This document shows positions 9,050 to 17,228 of a DNA stretch of 64,000 nt, piece after piece. Source of the stretch: Streptomyces sp. NRRL B-3428 (lineage in GTDB: Bacteria > Actinomycetota > Actinomycetes > Streptomycetales > Streptomycetaceae); NCBI GenBank assembly GCA_000721375.1, contig JOGW01000001.1:372001-436000 (forward strand), read 5' to 3'. The position numbers were made by a program, and so were the translations under genes. The notes under the pieces were generated by a model. It was not told where the DNA came from. It searched no databases and worked only from the letters and a program-made list of their open reading frames with translations. Each line of letters begins with the position of its first letter. The stretch's first letter is position 1.

Positions 9050-10039
9050 GTGACCAACACCGTCCGCACGACAGCTCACTCCGCCCCAGCGGAAGAGACC
9101 CGCAAGGTGACACCCCCGTCGGCGCACCGCAGGCCGAGGAAGCGCCGCGCCGCCTGGGCCGACGGCCACACACGCACCATCGTCTCGCCGCTGGAACTCA
9201 GGTCGCGCTGGGGAAACAGGATCTACTGGACCCTGCTCGCCGGCATCCTCACCGTCTTCACGCTGGTCTTCCTCTTTCCGCTGTACTGGATGGCCACCAG
9301 CGCGATGAAGTCGAGCGACGAGATCGCCCAGATGCCGCCGACGCTGTGGCCCGAGAAGCTGGACTTCTCGGTGTTCTCGGATGCCTGGGAGCTCTTCGGC
9401 ATGGAGGTGCTCCTCAAGAACACCTTGTTCTACGCGGTCGGCGCCTGGCTCTTCGCACTCGCCGTCGACGTCACGGCCGCGTACGCCCTGTCCAAGCTGC
9501 GCCCGATGTTCGGCAACGTGATCCTCGGGGCGATGCTGGCCACGCTGATGATCCCGCCGATCGTCGTGATCATTCCGGCGTACCTCACCGTCACCGACGT
9601 ACCGATCTTCGGCTGGCAGCTGCTCAACTCGCCCTGGGCGATCTGGTTCCCAGTGGCTGCGAACGGCTTCAACATCTTCCTGCTCAAGCGGTTCTTCGAC
9701 TCGATTCCCGACGAGATCCTCGAAGCGGCCGAGATCGACGGTGTGCCGCCCTGGCGCGTGCTCGTCTCGATCATCCTGCCGATCTCGCGGCCCATCCTCG
9801 GGGTGATCTCCATCTTCACCATCGTGATGGTCTTCAAGGACTTCGTCTGGCCACTGCTCGTGCTGCCCGACAGCGAGAAGATGACGATCAGCGTGGGGCT
9901 TTCGCAGACTGCGGGGGCCGTCCCGCAGAACCAGGTCATGGCCGGTCTGGTGATCGCGAGCATCCCGATGATCATCGTGTTCTTCATCTTCCAGCGGAGC
10001 ATCATGGCGGGCCTGACCGCAGGCAGCCTCAAGGGCTGA
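9050..10039 (+). CDS. ABC sugar transporter permease (MalG type)
   Basis: This 329-residue permease starts at GTG four bases after the previous stop, indicating translational coupling. It has a long basic cytoplasmic N-terminus (about 1-60), six membrane segments and the EAA loop (EAAEIDGVPPWRVLVSI). It pairs with the preceding permease for carbohydrate import across the cytoplasmic membrane. No ATPase is encoded in the same transcription unit. Energy may come from the MsmK-like protein encoded at 11901 or from a shared ATPase elsewhere. Confidence 0.9.
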   Translation: MTNTVRTTAHSAPAEETRKVTPPSAHRRPRKRRAAWADGHTRTIVSPLELRSRWGNRIYWTLLAGILTVFTLVFLFPLYWMATSAMKSSDEIAQMPPTLWPEKLDFSVFSDAWELFGMEVLLKNTLFYAVGAWLFALAVDVTAAYALSKLRPMFGNVILGAMLATLMIPPIVVIIPAYLTVTDVPIFGWQLLNSPWAIWFPVAANGFNIFLLKRFFDSIPDEILEAAEIDGVPPWRVLVSIILPISRPILGVISIFTIVMVFKDFVWPLLVLPDSEKMTISVGLSQTAGAVPQNQVMAGLVIASIPMIIVFFIFQRSIMAGLTAGSLKG

Positions 10040-10113
10040 CGCCCTGCGCGCAGCCACCGGACCGCACCCGGACGCCGCGCCCTTCACCGATCCGCGCCCT
10101 ACCAAAGAGCACT

Positions 10114-10159
10114 CCGCCGCCGGTCAGCACTTCCATGCCCCCGCTATGACCGGCGGCGG
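10114..10159 (+). promoter_or_regulatory. Long intercistronic inverted repeat before GH13 gene
   Basis: A perfect 13-bp inverted repeat (10114-10126 with 10147-10159) with a 20-nt loop lies 28 bases before the chosen start of the alpha-glucosidase gene. It could set a different mRNA level for the enzyme than for the transporter, by attenuation or RNA protection. Confidence 0.55.
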
Positions 10160-10187
10160 GGTCCCCACCTGCCCGAAAGGACCTCCC

Positions 10188-11792
10188 GTGGCAGCTGTGC
10201 ACCCCTCCCGCACCCATGACTGGTGGCGTGACGCCGTCATCTACCAGGTCTACCCACGCAGCTTCGCGGACGGCGACGGTGACGGCACCGGAGACCTCGC
10301 GGGCGTCCGCGCCAACCTGCCGTATCTCGCCCGACTGGGCGTGGACGCCGTGTGGTTCACGCCCTGGTATCTCTCGCCGCTGGTGGACGGCGGCTACGAC
10401 GTGGCCGACTACCGCACCATCGACCCCGCCTTCGGCACCCTCGACGAGGCCGAGAAGCTGATCTCGGAAGCCGCCGAGCACGGCATCAAGGTCATCGTCG
10501 ACATCGTGCCCAACCACCTCTCCGACCAGCACGCCTGGTTCCAGGCCGCGCTCGCGGCGGGCCCCGGCAGCCCGGAGCGGGAGCGCTTCCACTTCCGGCC
10601 CGGCCTCGGCGAGAACGGTGAACTGCCGCCCAACAACTGGCCGTCCCAGTTCTCCGGCGACACCTGGACCCGCGTCCCCGACGGCGAGTGGTACCTCCAC
10701 CTCTTCGCCCCCGAGCAGCCCGACCTCAACTGGGCGCACCCGGAGGTCCGCAGCGAACACGAGGACGTCCTTCGCTTCTGGTTCGAGCGCGGTGTCGCCG
10801 GCGTCCGCATCGACTCCGCCGCGCTCCTCACCAAGCACCCTGACCTGCCCGACTTCATCGAGGACGTCGACCCGCACCCGTACATCGACCAGGACGAGAT
10901 CCACGACATCTACCGCGCCTGGCGGGCGATAGCCGACGAGTACGGCGGCATCTTCGTCGGCGAGGTGTGGCTGCCCGACAGCGAGCGCTTCGCCCGCTAT
11001 CTGCGCCCCGACGAGCTGCACACCGCCTTCAACTTCAACTTTCTCGCCTGCCCCTGGGACGCGGACCGGCTGCGCCGCACCATCGACGACACCCTCGCCG
11101 AGCACGCCCCCGTCCGGGCCCCCGCCACCTGGGTCCTGTGCAACCACGACGTGACCCGTACGGCCACGCGCTACGGCCGCGAGGACACCGCGTTCAACTT
11201 CGATACGAAGGCCTTCGGCACCCCCACCGACCTGGAGCTCGGCACCCGCCGCGCCCGAGCCGCCGCCCTGCTCACGCTGGCGCTGCCCGGCTCGGTCTAC
11301 CTGTACCAGGGCGAGGAGTTGGGCCTGCCCGAGGCGGACATCCCGCTCGACCGCATCGAGGACCCGATGCACTTCCGCTCCGGCGGCACCGACCCGGGCC
11401 GCGACGGCTGCCGGGTCCCGCTGCCCTGGGCGGCCGACGAACCGTACAGCGGCTTCGGATCGCAGACGGAGCCGTGGCTGCCGCAGCCCGCCGACTGGTC
11501 CCAGTACGCGGTGGACCGCCAGAACACGGACCCCACCTCGATGCTCTCCCTCTACCGCACCGCCCTGAAGCTGCGCCGCTCGCTGCCCGGTTTCGGCGAC
11601 GGCCCGATGACCTGGCTTCCGGCCGGGGAGGGCGTCCTGTCCTTCGCCCGCACCGACGGTCTCGTATGCGCCGTGAATCTCTCCGCCCAGCCCGCCGAAC
11701 TGCCGCCGCACGAGGAAGTGCTGCTCGCCAGCGGCCCGTTGGACGCCGACGGACGGCTGCCGTCGGACACGGCGGTGTGGCTCCGCCGGTGA
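10188..11792 (+). CDS. GH13 alpha-glucosidase, cytoplasmic
   Basis: This 534-residue GH13 enzyme should hydrolyse imported alpha-glucosides to glucose. It has the family regions in order: VIVDIVPNHLS, GVRIDSAALL with the nucleophile Asp, FVGEVWLP with the acid/base Glu, and CNHDVTRTA with the transition-state His-Asp. It lacks a signal peptide, matching a role after uptake, as for AglA of Streptomyces. GTG 10188 is preferred over ATG 10146 because GAAAGGA precedes it and the earlier ATG falls in the loop of an inverted repeat. Substrate (nigerose, maltose or mixed) cannot be read from the sequence. A strong terminator follows. Confidence 0.88.
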   Translation: MAAVHPSRTHDWWRDAVIYQVYPRSFADGDGDGTGDLAGVRANLPYLARLGVDAVWFTPWYLSPLVDGGYDVADYRTIDPAFGTLDEAEKLISEAAEHGIKVIVDIVPNHLSDQHAWFQAALAAGPGSPERERFHFRPGLGENGELPPNNWPSQFSGDTWTRVPDGEWYLHLFAPEQPDLNWAHPEVRSEHEDVLRFWFERGVAGVRIDSAALLTKHPDLPDFIEDVDPHPYIDQDEIHDIYRAWRAIADEYGGIFVGEVWLPDSERFARYLRPDELHTAFNFNFLACPWDADRLRRTIDDTLAEHAPVRAPATWVLCNHDVTRTATRYGREDTAFNFDTKAFGTPTDLELGTRRARAAALLTLALPGSVYLYQGEELGLPEADIPLDRIEDPMHFRSGGTDPGRDGCRVPLPWAADEPYSGFGSQTEPWLPQPADWSQYAVDRQNTDPTSMLSLYRTALKLRRSLPGFGDGPMTWLPAGEGVLSFARTDGLVCAVNLSAQPAELPPHEEVLLASGPLDADGRLPSDTAVWLRR

Positions 11793-11809
11793 CCTGACAC
11801 CGACGGATC

Positions 11810-11841
11810 AGCCCGGCCCCGACCACGGTGGGGGCCGGGCT
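11810..11841 (+). terminator. Terminator after GH13 gene
   Basis: A perfect 11-bp G/C stem (11810-11820 with 11831-11841) and 10-nt loop lie 17 bases after the GH13 stop. It separates the transporter operon from the ATPase gene, so the latter probably has its own promoter. Confidence 0.75.
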
Positions 11842-11845
11842 CGCT

Positions 11846-11883
11846 TACCTCTCCTGCAGTCCTCTACCTCTTCTGCAGTCCTC
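11846..11883. repeat. Tandem 19-bp repeat upstream of ATPase gene
   Basis: Two head-to-tail copies (11846-11864 and 11865-11883) differ at one base. Each contains the palindrome CTGCAG. They sit between the terminator and the ATPase start, where an operator would be expected. Function is inferred. Confidence 0.6.
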
Positions 11884-11900
11884 ACCTCCGGGCGGATCTC

Positions 11901-13235
11901 ATGAGCAGAGCCATCGAGTTGCGTGAAGTGAGCAAGAGATACGGCGGGTCGTATGCCGTACGCAAGGTGTCCCTGACCGTCGCCCCGGGCGAGTTCCTGG
12001 TGCTGCTCGGCCCTTCGGGCTGCGGGAAGTCCACCGTGCTGCGGATGATCGCGGGTCTGGAGGACATCACCGAGGGTGAGCTGCTGCTCGGCGGGGAACC
12101 CGCGAGTGATGTGCTGCCGCGCGAACGGGACATCGCGATGGTCTTCCAGAGCTTCGCGCTCTATCCGTCCATGACCACCCGCGAGAACATCGCGTTCCCG
12201 CTGCGGCTGCGCGATCCCGCCACCGACCACGACCCCGAAGTACGTGCCACGGCACGGATGCTGGCCATCGAGGACCTGCTCGAACGGCTGCCCGCGCAGA
12301 TGTCGGGCGGTGAACGCCAGCGGGTGGCGATGGGGCGCGCGATCTCCCGCCGCCCCTCCGTCTTCCTGCTCGACGAGCCGCTCTCCAGCCTCGACGCCAA
12401 GCTCCGCAGCCATCTGCGTGCCGAAATCGCCCGTATCGTCTCCGAACTCGGCGTCACCACCGTCTATGTGACCCATGATCAGGCCGAGGCGATGTCGCTG
12501 GGCGACAGGGTTGCGGTGATGCGCGACGGCATACTGCAGCAGGCCAGCGCGCCAAGGGAGTTGTACGCACTCCCGGCCAACGTCTTCGTGGCGGCCTTCG
12601 TCGGCACTCCGCGTATCAACCTTCTGGAAGGTGTGGTCAACGCCCCGCTCGACGGGCCCATGGCCCTGGACCTCGGACGTCAACGCCTGCGTCTGCCGGA
12701 GCCGTTGACCTTCGACCACCAGCTGCTGCGCATCCAGCAGGGGCGTCAGGTCATCGTGGGTCTGCGCCCCGAAGCCGTACGGATCGCACCCCCGAGCCAG
12801 GCGCGGCCCTGTGAAGTGGCGCTCGGCGGGATCGTGGAGCATGTCGAGTACCTGGGGCACGAGGTGCTCGTCCACGTGAACACCGGGTCGCGGCGGGCCG
12901 TCGTACCCGATCTCGAGGCCTCGCGGCCCGCGGTCGACGAGACGGCCGTGCGCCCGGCGCGCAGGCCCTGGTTCGACCGGGCCCTGCACCGCGTCAACTC
13001 CCTCTCGGCGGCGCGGAGTCCGGGACCGACGCCCCCCGCACCACCGCACCAGGTCCCGTCCGAACACCGCACCACGGCGGCCGGCGACCTTGTTCTGCGC
13101 TCGGGCCCCGAACACCGTGTACGGGCCGGCGGCCACATCCCTCTCCTGGTGGACCTTGAGCGGCTCTACGTGTTCGACCGCAAGGGCGATCGCATCTGCC
13201 CGGCACCGGATGCGATGCCCGTACTGCATCCGTAG
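11901..13235 (+). CDS. ABC transporter ATPase, MsmK/MalK type
   Basis: This 444-residue cytoplasmic ATPase is likely to drive sugar importers. It has Walker A (GPSGCGKST), signature (MSGGERQRVAMGRA), Walker B (VFLLDEPLSSLDAK), the switch His (VTHDQAEAMSLGD) and a C-terminal MalK-like regulatory/TOBE region. It is longer than typical MsmK (about 375-380). The extra length is a Pro/Arg-rich stretch around residues 355-395 that looks like an insertion in the regulatory domain. It lies behind a terminator and tandem repeat, so it may be expressed separately and serve this and other transporters. It ends one base from the convergent deacetylase gene. Confidence 0.88.
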   Translation: MSRAIELREVSKRYGGSYAVRKVSLTVAPGEFLVLLGPSGCGKSTVLRMIAGLEDITEGELLLGGEPASDVLPRERDIAMVFQSFALYPSMTTRENIAFPLRLRDPATDHDPEVRATARMLAIEDLLERLPAQMSGGERQRVAMGRAISRRPSVFLLDEPLSSLDAKLRSHLRAEIARIVSELGVTTVYVTHDQAEAMSLGDRVAVMRDGILQQASAPRELYALPANVFVAAFVGTPRINLLEGVVNAPLDGPMALDLGRQRLRLPEPLTFDHQLLRIQQGRQVIVGLRPEAVRIAPPSQARPCEVALGGIVEHVEYLGHEVLVHVNTGSRRAVVPDLEASRPAVDETAVRPARRPWFDRALHRVNSLSAARSPGPTPPAPPHQVPSEHRTTAAGDLVLRSGPEHRVRAGGHIPLLVDLERLYVFDRKGDRICPAPDAMPVLHP

Positions 13236-13236
13236 C

Positions 13237-14094
13237 TCAGCGCGCGGTTTCGGCCCCCGTGCCCGCCGCGCCGATCAGCTCCGACACGCGAACGAACCGG
13301 TACCCCTGCCTGCGCAGTTCCGGCACGATCGTGCGGATCGCCTTCTCGGTCGCGGGTGCGGCGCTGCGCGTGCAGTGCATGACGACCACCGAGCCGGGCT
13401 TCACTCCGCCGAGCACGTCCTGCGCCACGGCGTTCGCGTCTGTCGCGAACGCGTCACCGCTCACCACGTCCCACTGCACCGCCGTCACCCCGTTCGCCGC
13501 GAGCGCGCGCAGCGCCGTGCGGTCGTAACACCCGCCGGGGAAACGGAAGTAGGGCACCACGTCGGGCACCCCCGCCTTCTCGAACGCCTTGAACGCGCGC
13601 TCCACATCGGCCCGCATGTCCTTCGGCCCGACGGTCGGAAGCCCGTAGCAGTCCTTGGTGAAGGCGTAATGGCTGTACGAGTGGTTGGCGACCTCGAAGA
13701 GCGGATCCGCGCCGATCTCCTTGGCCTGCGCGGGGTACTCCTCGGCCCAGCGACCCGTCATGAACACGGTCGCCGGCACCTTGAGCCGCTTGAGCGCCCC
13801 GATCAGCTGGGGGTTGTCGAAACGCTCCCCACGGGCGGCCCGCGGCCCCTGGTCCGCCGTCATATCGGCGTCGAAGGTCAGCGCGACCACCTTCTCGCGC
13901 CGAACCCCGTTGTTGAACACCGGGGCGAGCCCCTGCGGACCGGGCGCGAGGGTGGGCGGCCGTGAGGCCTCCGCCTTCGGGGACGGCAGGGGAGCGGACT
14001 TCTTCGGCTCGGCATCGGAGCCACAGCCGCCGACCACGACGGCGAGCAGAGAGCACAGGGCGACAGAGCGCACGCGAGCGGTGAGGGTCGTCAC
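13237..14094 (-). CDS. Polysaccharide deacetylase (NodB-like) lipoprotein
   Basis: This 285-residue exported lipoprotein (lipobox ending VVGGC) belongs to carbohydrate esterase family 4. It contains motif 1 (ALTFDADMT), the metal-binding His pair (NHSYSHYAF) and later family motifs (RFPGGCYD, DVVSGDAF, VVMHCT). It should remove N-acetyl groups from a cell-wall or extracellular polysaccharide using a metal ion. Motif 1 has Ala between the usual Asp pair, a known variant. GTG is the start, giving a good lipoprotein signal. The stop nearly touches the convergent ATPase gene. Confidence 0.85.
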   Translation of the reverse strand: MTTLTARVRSVALCSLLAVVVGGCGSDAEPKKSAPLPSPKAEASRPPTLAPGPQGLAPVFNNGVRREKVVALTFDADMTADQGPRAARGERFDNPQLIGALKRLKVPATVFMTGRWAEEYPAQAKEIGADPLFEVANHSYSHYAFTKDCYGLPTVGPKDMRADVERAFKAFEKAGVPDVVPYFRFPGGCYDRTALRALAANGVTAVQWDVVSGDAFATDANAVAQDVLGGVKPGSVVVMHCTRSAAPATEKAIRTIVPELRRQGYRFVRVSELIGAAGTGAETAR

Positions 14095-14146
14095 GCGCAG
14101 ACGTTAACTCGCCAAATCGGATAAACCGCTCATTTCGCCCTGACGG

Positions 14147-15187
14147 TCATTCCCCGGTCAGCAGGCGCGCCCGGCACTCCTCGACGTCGAAGTCCGCCTT
14201 CGGGTACTGCGGGTCGAGGGCTTCGAGGTGCTCCAGAAGGAGCTTGCTGATGGCCCAGTTGCGGTACCACTTGCGGTCCGCGGGGATCACGTGCCAGGGC
14301 GCCGCCTCCGTCGAGCAGCGCTCTAGAGCGATCTCGTACGCCTCCTGGTACGCGGGCCACAGGGCGCGCTCCTCGATGTCGCCCGGGTTGAACTTCCAGT
14401 GCTTGTCCGGGCGGTCGAGCCGTTCGAGCAGCCGGCCGCGCTGCTCGTCGTTGCTGATGTGCAGGAAACACTTGATGACGGTGACGCCGTCGTGCGTGAG
14501 GGACTTCTCGAAGCGGTTGATCTGGCCGTAGCGGCGGCCGAGCTGGCTGCGCGGGACGAGTTCGCGTACGCGGGCGATCAGGACGTCCTCGTAGTGCGAG
14601 CGGTCGAAGATGCCGATCTCGCCGCGCTCGGGGAGCGCCTTCATGATCCGCCACAGGAACGGGTGGTTCTGCTCCTCGGGCGTCGGCGCCTTGAAGGCCT
14701 TGATCCGGCAGCCGGAGGGGTTGAACAGCCCGATCACGTGCTTGACCGTGCCGCCCTTGCCGCTGGTGTCCATGCCCTGCAGGACGAGCAGGACGCGCCG
14801 GCGGTCGCCCGAGGTGCTCGCCGCGTAGAGGCGCTCCTGGAGATCGGCGAGGCGTTCACCCATCCGGGCCATGTCGGCCAGGGCCTCGGCCTTGTCGGCC
14901 GGGCCCGCGGGGGTGGAGCGGGGGTCGTACGAAGCGAGGTCGAGGCGCTCGCCCTCGGGGACGCGCAGGAGCTCGGACAGGGGGGTGGAGGGCTTGCTCT
15001 TGGCGGACTTGGCGGGCTTTGCGGACTTGCCTGCATTACCGGCCTTCGCCTTGCCCACCTTGCCTGCCTTGCCCGCCTTGGCTGCCTTGCCCTTGGCCTT
15101 CTCGGCCACGGCCACAGCTGTCGCGTCGGACGCGGCCTTCTCGGCCTTCTTGCCCGGCTTCTGAGCCTTGCTCTTGGTCTTCGCCAC
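14147..15187 (-). CDS. Polyphosphate kinase 2 (PPK2) with Lys/Ala-rich tail
   Basis: This 346-residue protein transfers phosphate between polyphosphate and nucleotides. The catalytic part (about 75-346) has the Walker A-like loop (LQGMDTSGKGGTVKH), Walker B (IGIFDRSHYEDV) and lid region of PPK2 enzymes of the polyphosphate:nucleotide phosphotransferase group. The first 65-70 residues are almost only Lys, Ala and Gly with histone-H1-like repeats such as KAGKAGKVGKAKAG, which is not needed for catalysis and could bind polyphosphate or DNA. The neighbour is a PhoX-type phosphatase, suggesting a phosphate-metabolism pair, but a terminator lies between them. Confidence 0.88.
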   Translation of the reverse strand: MAKTKSKAQKPGKKAEKAASDATAVAVAEKAKGKAAKAGKAGKVGKAKAGNAGKSAKPAKSAKSKPSTPLSELLRVPEGERLDLASYDPRSTPAGPADKAEALADMARMGERLADLQERLYAASTSGDRRRVLLVLQGMDTSGKGGTVKHVIGLFNPSGCRIKAFKAPTPEEQNHPFLWRIMKALPERGEIGIFDRSHYEDVLIARVRELVPRSQLGRRYGQINRFEKSLTHDGVTVIKCFLHISNDEQRGRLLERLDRPDKHWKFNPGDIEERALWPAYQEAYEIALERCSTEAAPWHVIPADRKWYRNWAISKLLLEHLEALDPQYPKADFDVEECRARLLTGE

Positions 15188-15287
15188 GGCCTACCCCTTA
15201 ACGTCAGTCCACTCGATCCTGCGACGGATCGGCGGCGGCCGCGACCGCTGCGCACCCCGCCCGCGGTAGAGCTTCGCGCGCCGGGCC

Positions 15288-15323
15288 CGGCCGGTCACGG
15301 GGCGTACGTCCCGTGACCGGCCG
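15288..15323 (-). terminator. Terminator after PhoX-type gene
   Basis: A perfect 14-bp stem (15288-15301 with 15310-15323) and 8-nt loop lie between the phosphatase gene and the ppk2 gene, both leftward. Confidence 0.75.
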
Positions 15324-15377
15324 CGTTGGTCCCGAGGGGCGGACCGTTGTCCACAGTCCGCCCCGTACTGCCGGGAC

Positions 15378-16793
15378 CTACGAGTGCCAGGGGCCCGTCA
15401 CCGCGAAGGTGGTGCCGGGGTTGTAGCAGTTCACGTACATCGTGTCGCAGTCCGGTGAGAACGCGACGCCCGCGAACTCGCCCCACTCCGGGGCCTCGGG
15501 CGTCCCGATGTTCTGCCGGTTGCCCGCCATCGGATACACCTCGCCGCGCCGCGTCAGGCCGTACACGTGCTGCGCGCCCTCACCGTCCTCGCACACCATC
15601 AGACCGCCGCTGGGCGCGAGGCAGATGTTGTCCGGCTCCTCGCCCGGCAGTTGGATGTCCGTGTCCGGGCCGAAGACGATCACCAGCGTGAGACGGCGGG
15701 ACGAGGGGTCGTAGCGCCAGATCTGGCCGAAGTGGTCGCCGGCCGAACCCTCGCGGCTGCGCGCGTAACTGGACACGAAGTAGACGGAGTTTCCGCCCCA
15801 GTAGCAGCCCTCCAGCTTCTGGGCGTGAGTGATGCCCTTCGGGCCGAAGTCCTGCAGCCGGATGGGGGTCTGGGCGGCCAGCGGGTCCGGGACGTCCACC
15901 CACTCGACGTGCCCGAAGGTCGCGCCCGTCTCCTGGACGGAGGAGAGGTCCGGCACCCCGGGCACGCGCATCGCCTGCAGCCGGCCGCCCGCACGGAGCG
16001 AACCGCGGCCGCCCTCGGGCTTGTTGGGCAGGAAGCGGTAGAACAGCCCGAAGGGCTTCTGGAACGCGTCCTCCGTCTCGTAGACCACGCCGCGCCGCGG
16101 GTCCACGGCGATCGCCTCGTGCTGGAAGCGGCCCATCGCGGTGAGCGGTACGGCGCCGGTGCGGCGCGGGTCGACGGGGTCGACCTCGAAGATGAAGCCG
16201 TGGTCCTTGGTGTAGCCGTTGGCGCCGGCTTTGTCCTCGTTCTCCTCGCAGGTCAGCCAGGTGCCCCAAGGAGTGGGCCCGCCCGCGCAGTTGACGGCGG
16301 TGCCGGCGATGGCGACGCGCTCGTCCAGCACATTGTTGCGCCGGTCGAGCGCGACGGCGGTGCAGCCGCCCTTGGCGGCCGGGTCGTAGGTCAGGCCCTC
16401 GACCACCGGGACGCCGATCTTGCCGGTGTGCCGGTTCTCGTGGTTGCGGACGAGGTGCGTGCCGCCGCGTCTGCCGGCGAAGGCGGCCATACCGTCGAAG
16501 TTGGTGGGCACCTGGCCCTCGCCCGAGCGCAGCGGCTCGCCCTCACGGGAAAGGACCTTGTACGTAAAGCCCTTGGGCAGATCGAGCAGGCCGGCCGGAT
16601 CGGGCACGAGCGGCCCGTAGCCACCCCTGCCGTGAGCGGCGGCGGAGCCGGCGAACAGCTCGCTGAGCGAACCGGCGAAGGCGATCCCCACACCCAACGC
16701 CCCACCACGGGTGAGGACTTGGCGTCGGGAAGCGGACAGTGGGGTCTCCCCTGCTCGAACGGAGTTGAGAGCTTGGGGATGTGACTCGGTCAT
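15378..16793 (-). CDS. PhoX-type (DUF839) secreted phosphatase
   Basis: This 471-residue protein is exported by the Tat route (SRRQVLTRGGALG at about 22-34). It matches the DUF839/PhoX beta-propeller family, whose characterised members are calcium-dependent alkaline phosphatases. Family-like segments include TWLTCEENEDKAG and a C-terminal CEDGEGAQHVYGL. It would release phosphate from organic esters outside the cell. ATG 16793 was chosen because AGGGAGT lies upstream and it gives a Tat signal. The N-terminal residues 5-19 are encoded by a copy of the dispersed palindromic element. I find no clear PHO box. Confidence 0.8.
   Translation of the reverse strand: MTESHPQALNSVRAGETPLSASRRQVLTRGGALGVGIAFAGSLSELFAGSAAAHGRGGYGPLVPDPAGLLDLPKGFTYKVLSREGEPLRSGEGQVPTNFDGMAAFAGRRGGTHLVRNHENRHTGKIGVPVVEGLTYDPAAKGGCTAVALDRRNNVLDERVAIAGTAVNCAGGPTPWGTWLTCEENEDKAGANGYTKDHGFIFEVDPVDPRRTGAVPLTAMGRFQHEAIAVDPRRGVVYETEDAFQKPFGLFYRFLPNKPEGGRGSLRAGGRLQAMRVPGVPDLSSVQETGATFGHVEWVDVPDPLAAQTPIRLQDFGPKGITHAQKLEGCYWGGNSVYFVSSYARSREGSAGDHFGQIWRYDPSSRRLTLVIVFGPDTDIQLPGEEPDNICLAPSGGLMVCEDGEGAQHVYGLTRRGEVYPMAGNRQNIGTPEAPEWGEFAGVAFSPDCDTMYVNCYNPGTTFAVTGPWHS
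16738..16781. repeat. Dispersed palindromic element, copy A (inside PhoX gene)
   Basis: Read on the minus strand this begins CCCCAAGCTC and ends CGAGCAGGGGA followed by CCCC, as in copies at 19849 and 41182. It is translated in frame as part of the Tat signal's n-region. This is a common intergenic repeat type in Streptomyces. Confidence 0.75.
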
Positions 16794-16906
16794 TCGGGCA
16801 ACTCCCTGTTGGCGGACAGGAATGTGACCCGCATGTGTGTAGCACGCACTCCGCGCCGCGGGAACCACGCGCGTAGCGTGGCGTTTCGCGTGTTCTGTGT
16901 GAGCGA

Positions 16907-17218
16907 ATGCCGGACGGTCTCCTTCCGCCCGGGGCCGACGAGCTGCCCGGCCCTGGCAACTGCCGTGACGATGCATCGTTCGGCCTGGCTACGCAGCCAG
17001 TGCACGCCGACGATGAGCCGTCCCTGCCGTGCGGGTCGGTCGGCATGACGCTCGATGGAATGCCCGTTCTCGTCTGCGAGAAGCCGCAGACCGCGGCCGC
17101 GAAGATGTTCTTCGAGCCTTGCTGCATCAGAGGGTGCGACGCCTCGACCCTCCTCGAGGGCACCAAGCCGCCGAGGCCGACCACGGAGCCGACCGGCACG
17201 CCGGCCAAGAAGCCCTGA
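16907..17218 (+). CDS. Hypothetical small protein, possible gene
   Basis: This 103-residue reading frame lies between the divergent PhoX gene and the convergent ZapE gene. Third positions are largely G/C, as in coding DNA. The product has six Cys, an acidic/Pro-rich middle and a Lys/Pro/Thr-rich tail, with no membrane segment or family that I recognise. No strong ribosome-binding site precedes ATG 16907, so the true start may be one of the in-frame codons downstream. The stretch 16794-17228 otherwise holds nothing I can name. Confidence 0.35.
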   Translation: MPDGLLPPGADELPGPGNCRDDASFGLATQPVHADDEPSLPCGSVGMTLDGMPVLVCEKPQTAAAKMFFEPCCIRGCDASTLLEGTKPPRPTTEPTGTPAKKP

Positions 17219-17228
17219 CAGGGCCCTC

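Noticed and set aside
13090..13965. Rightward 291-codon frame opposite the deacetylase
   Set aside because: Antisense to a lipoprotein gene with CE4 motifs; composition is His/Arg/Gly-rich without recognisable domains.
16794..16976. Possible PHO box upstream of the PhoX-type gene
   Set aside because: I looked for repeated GTTCACC-like units and found only loose GGTCACA/TGTCCGC matches, which is not convincing.
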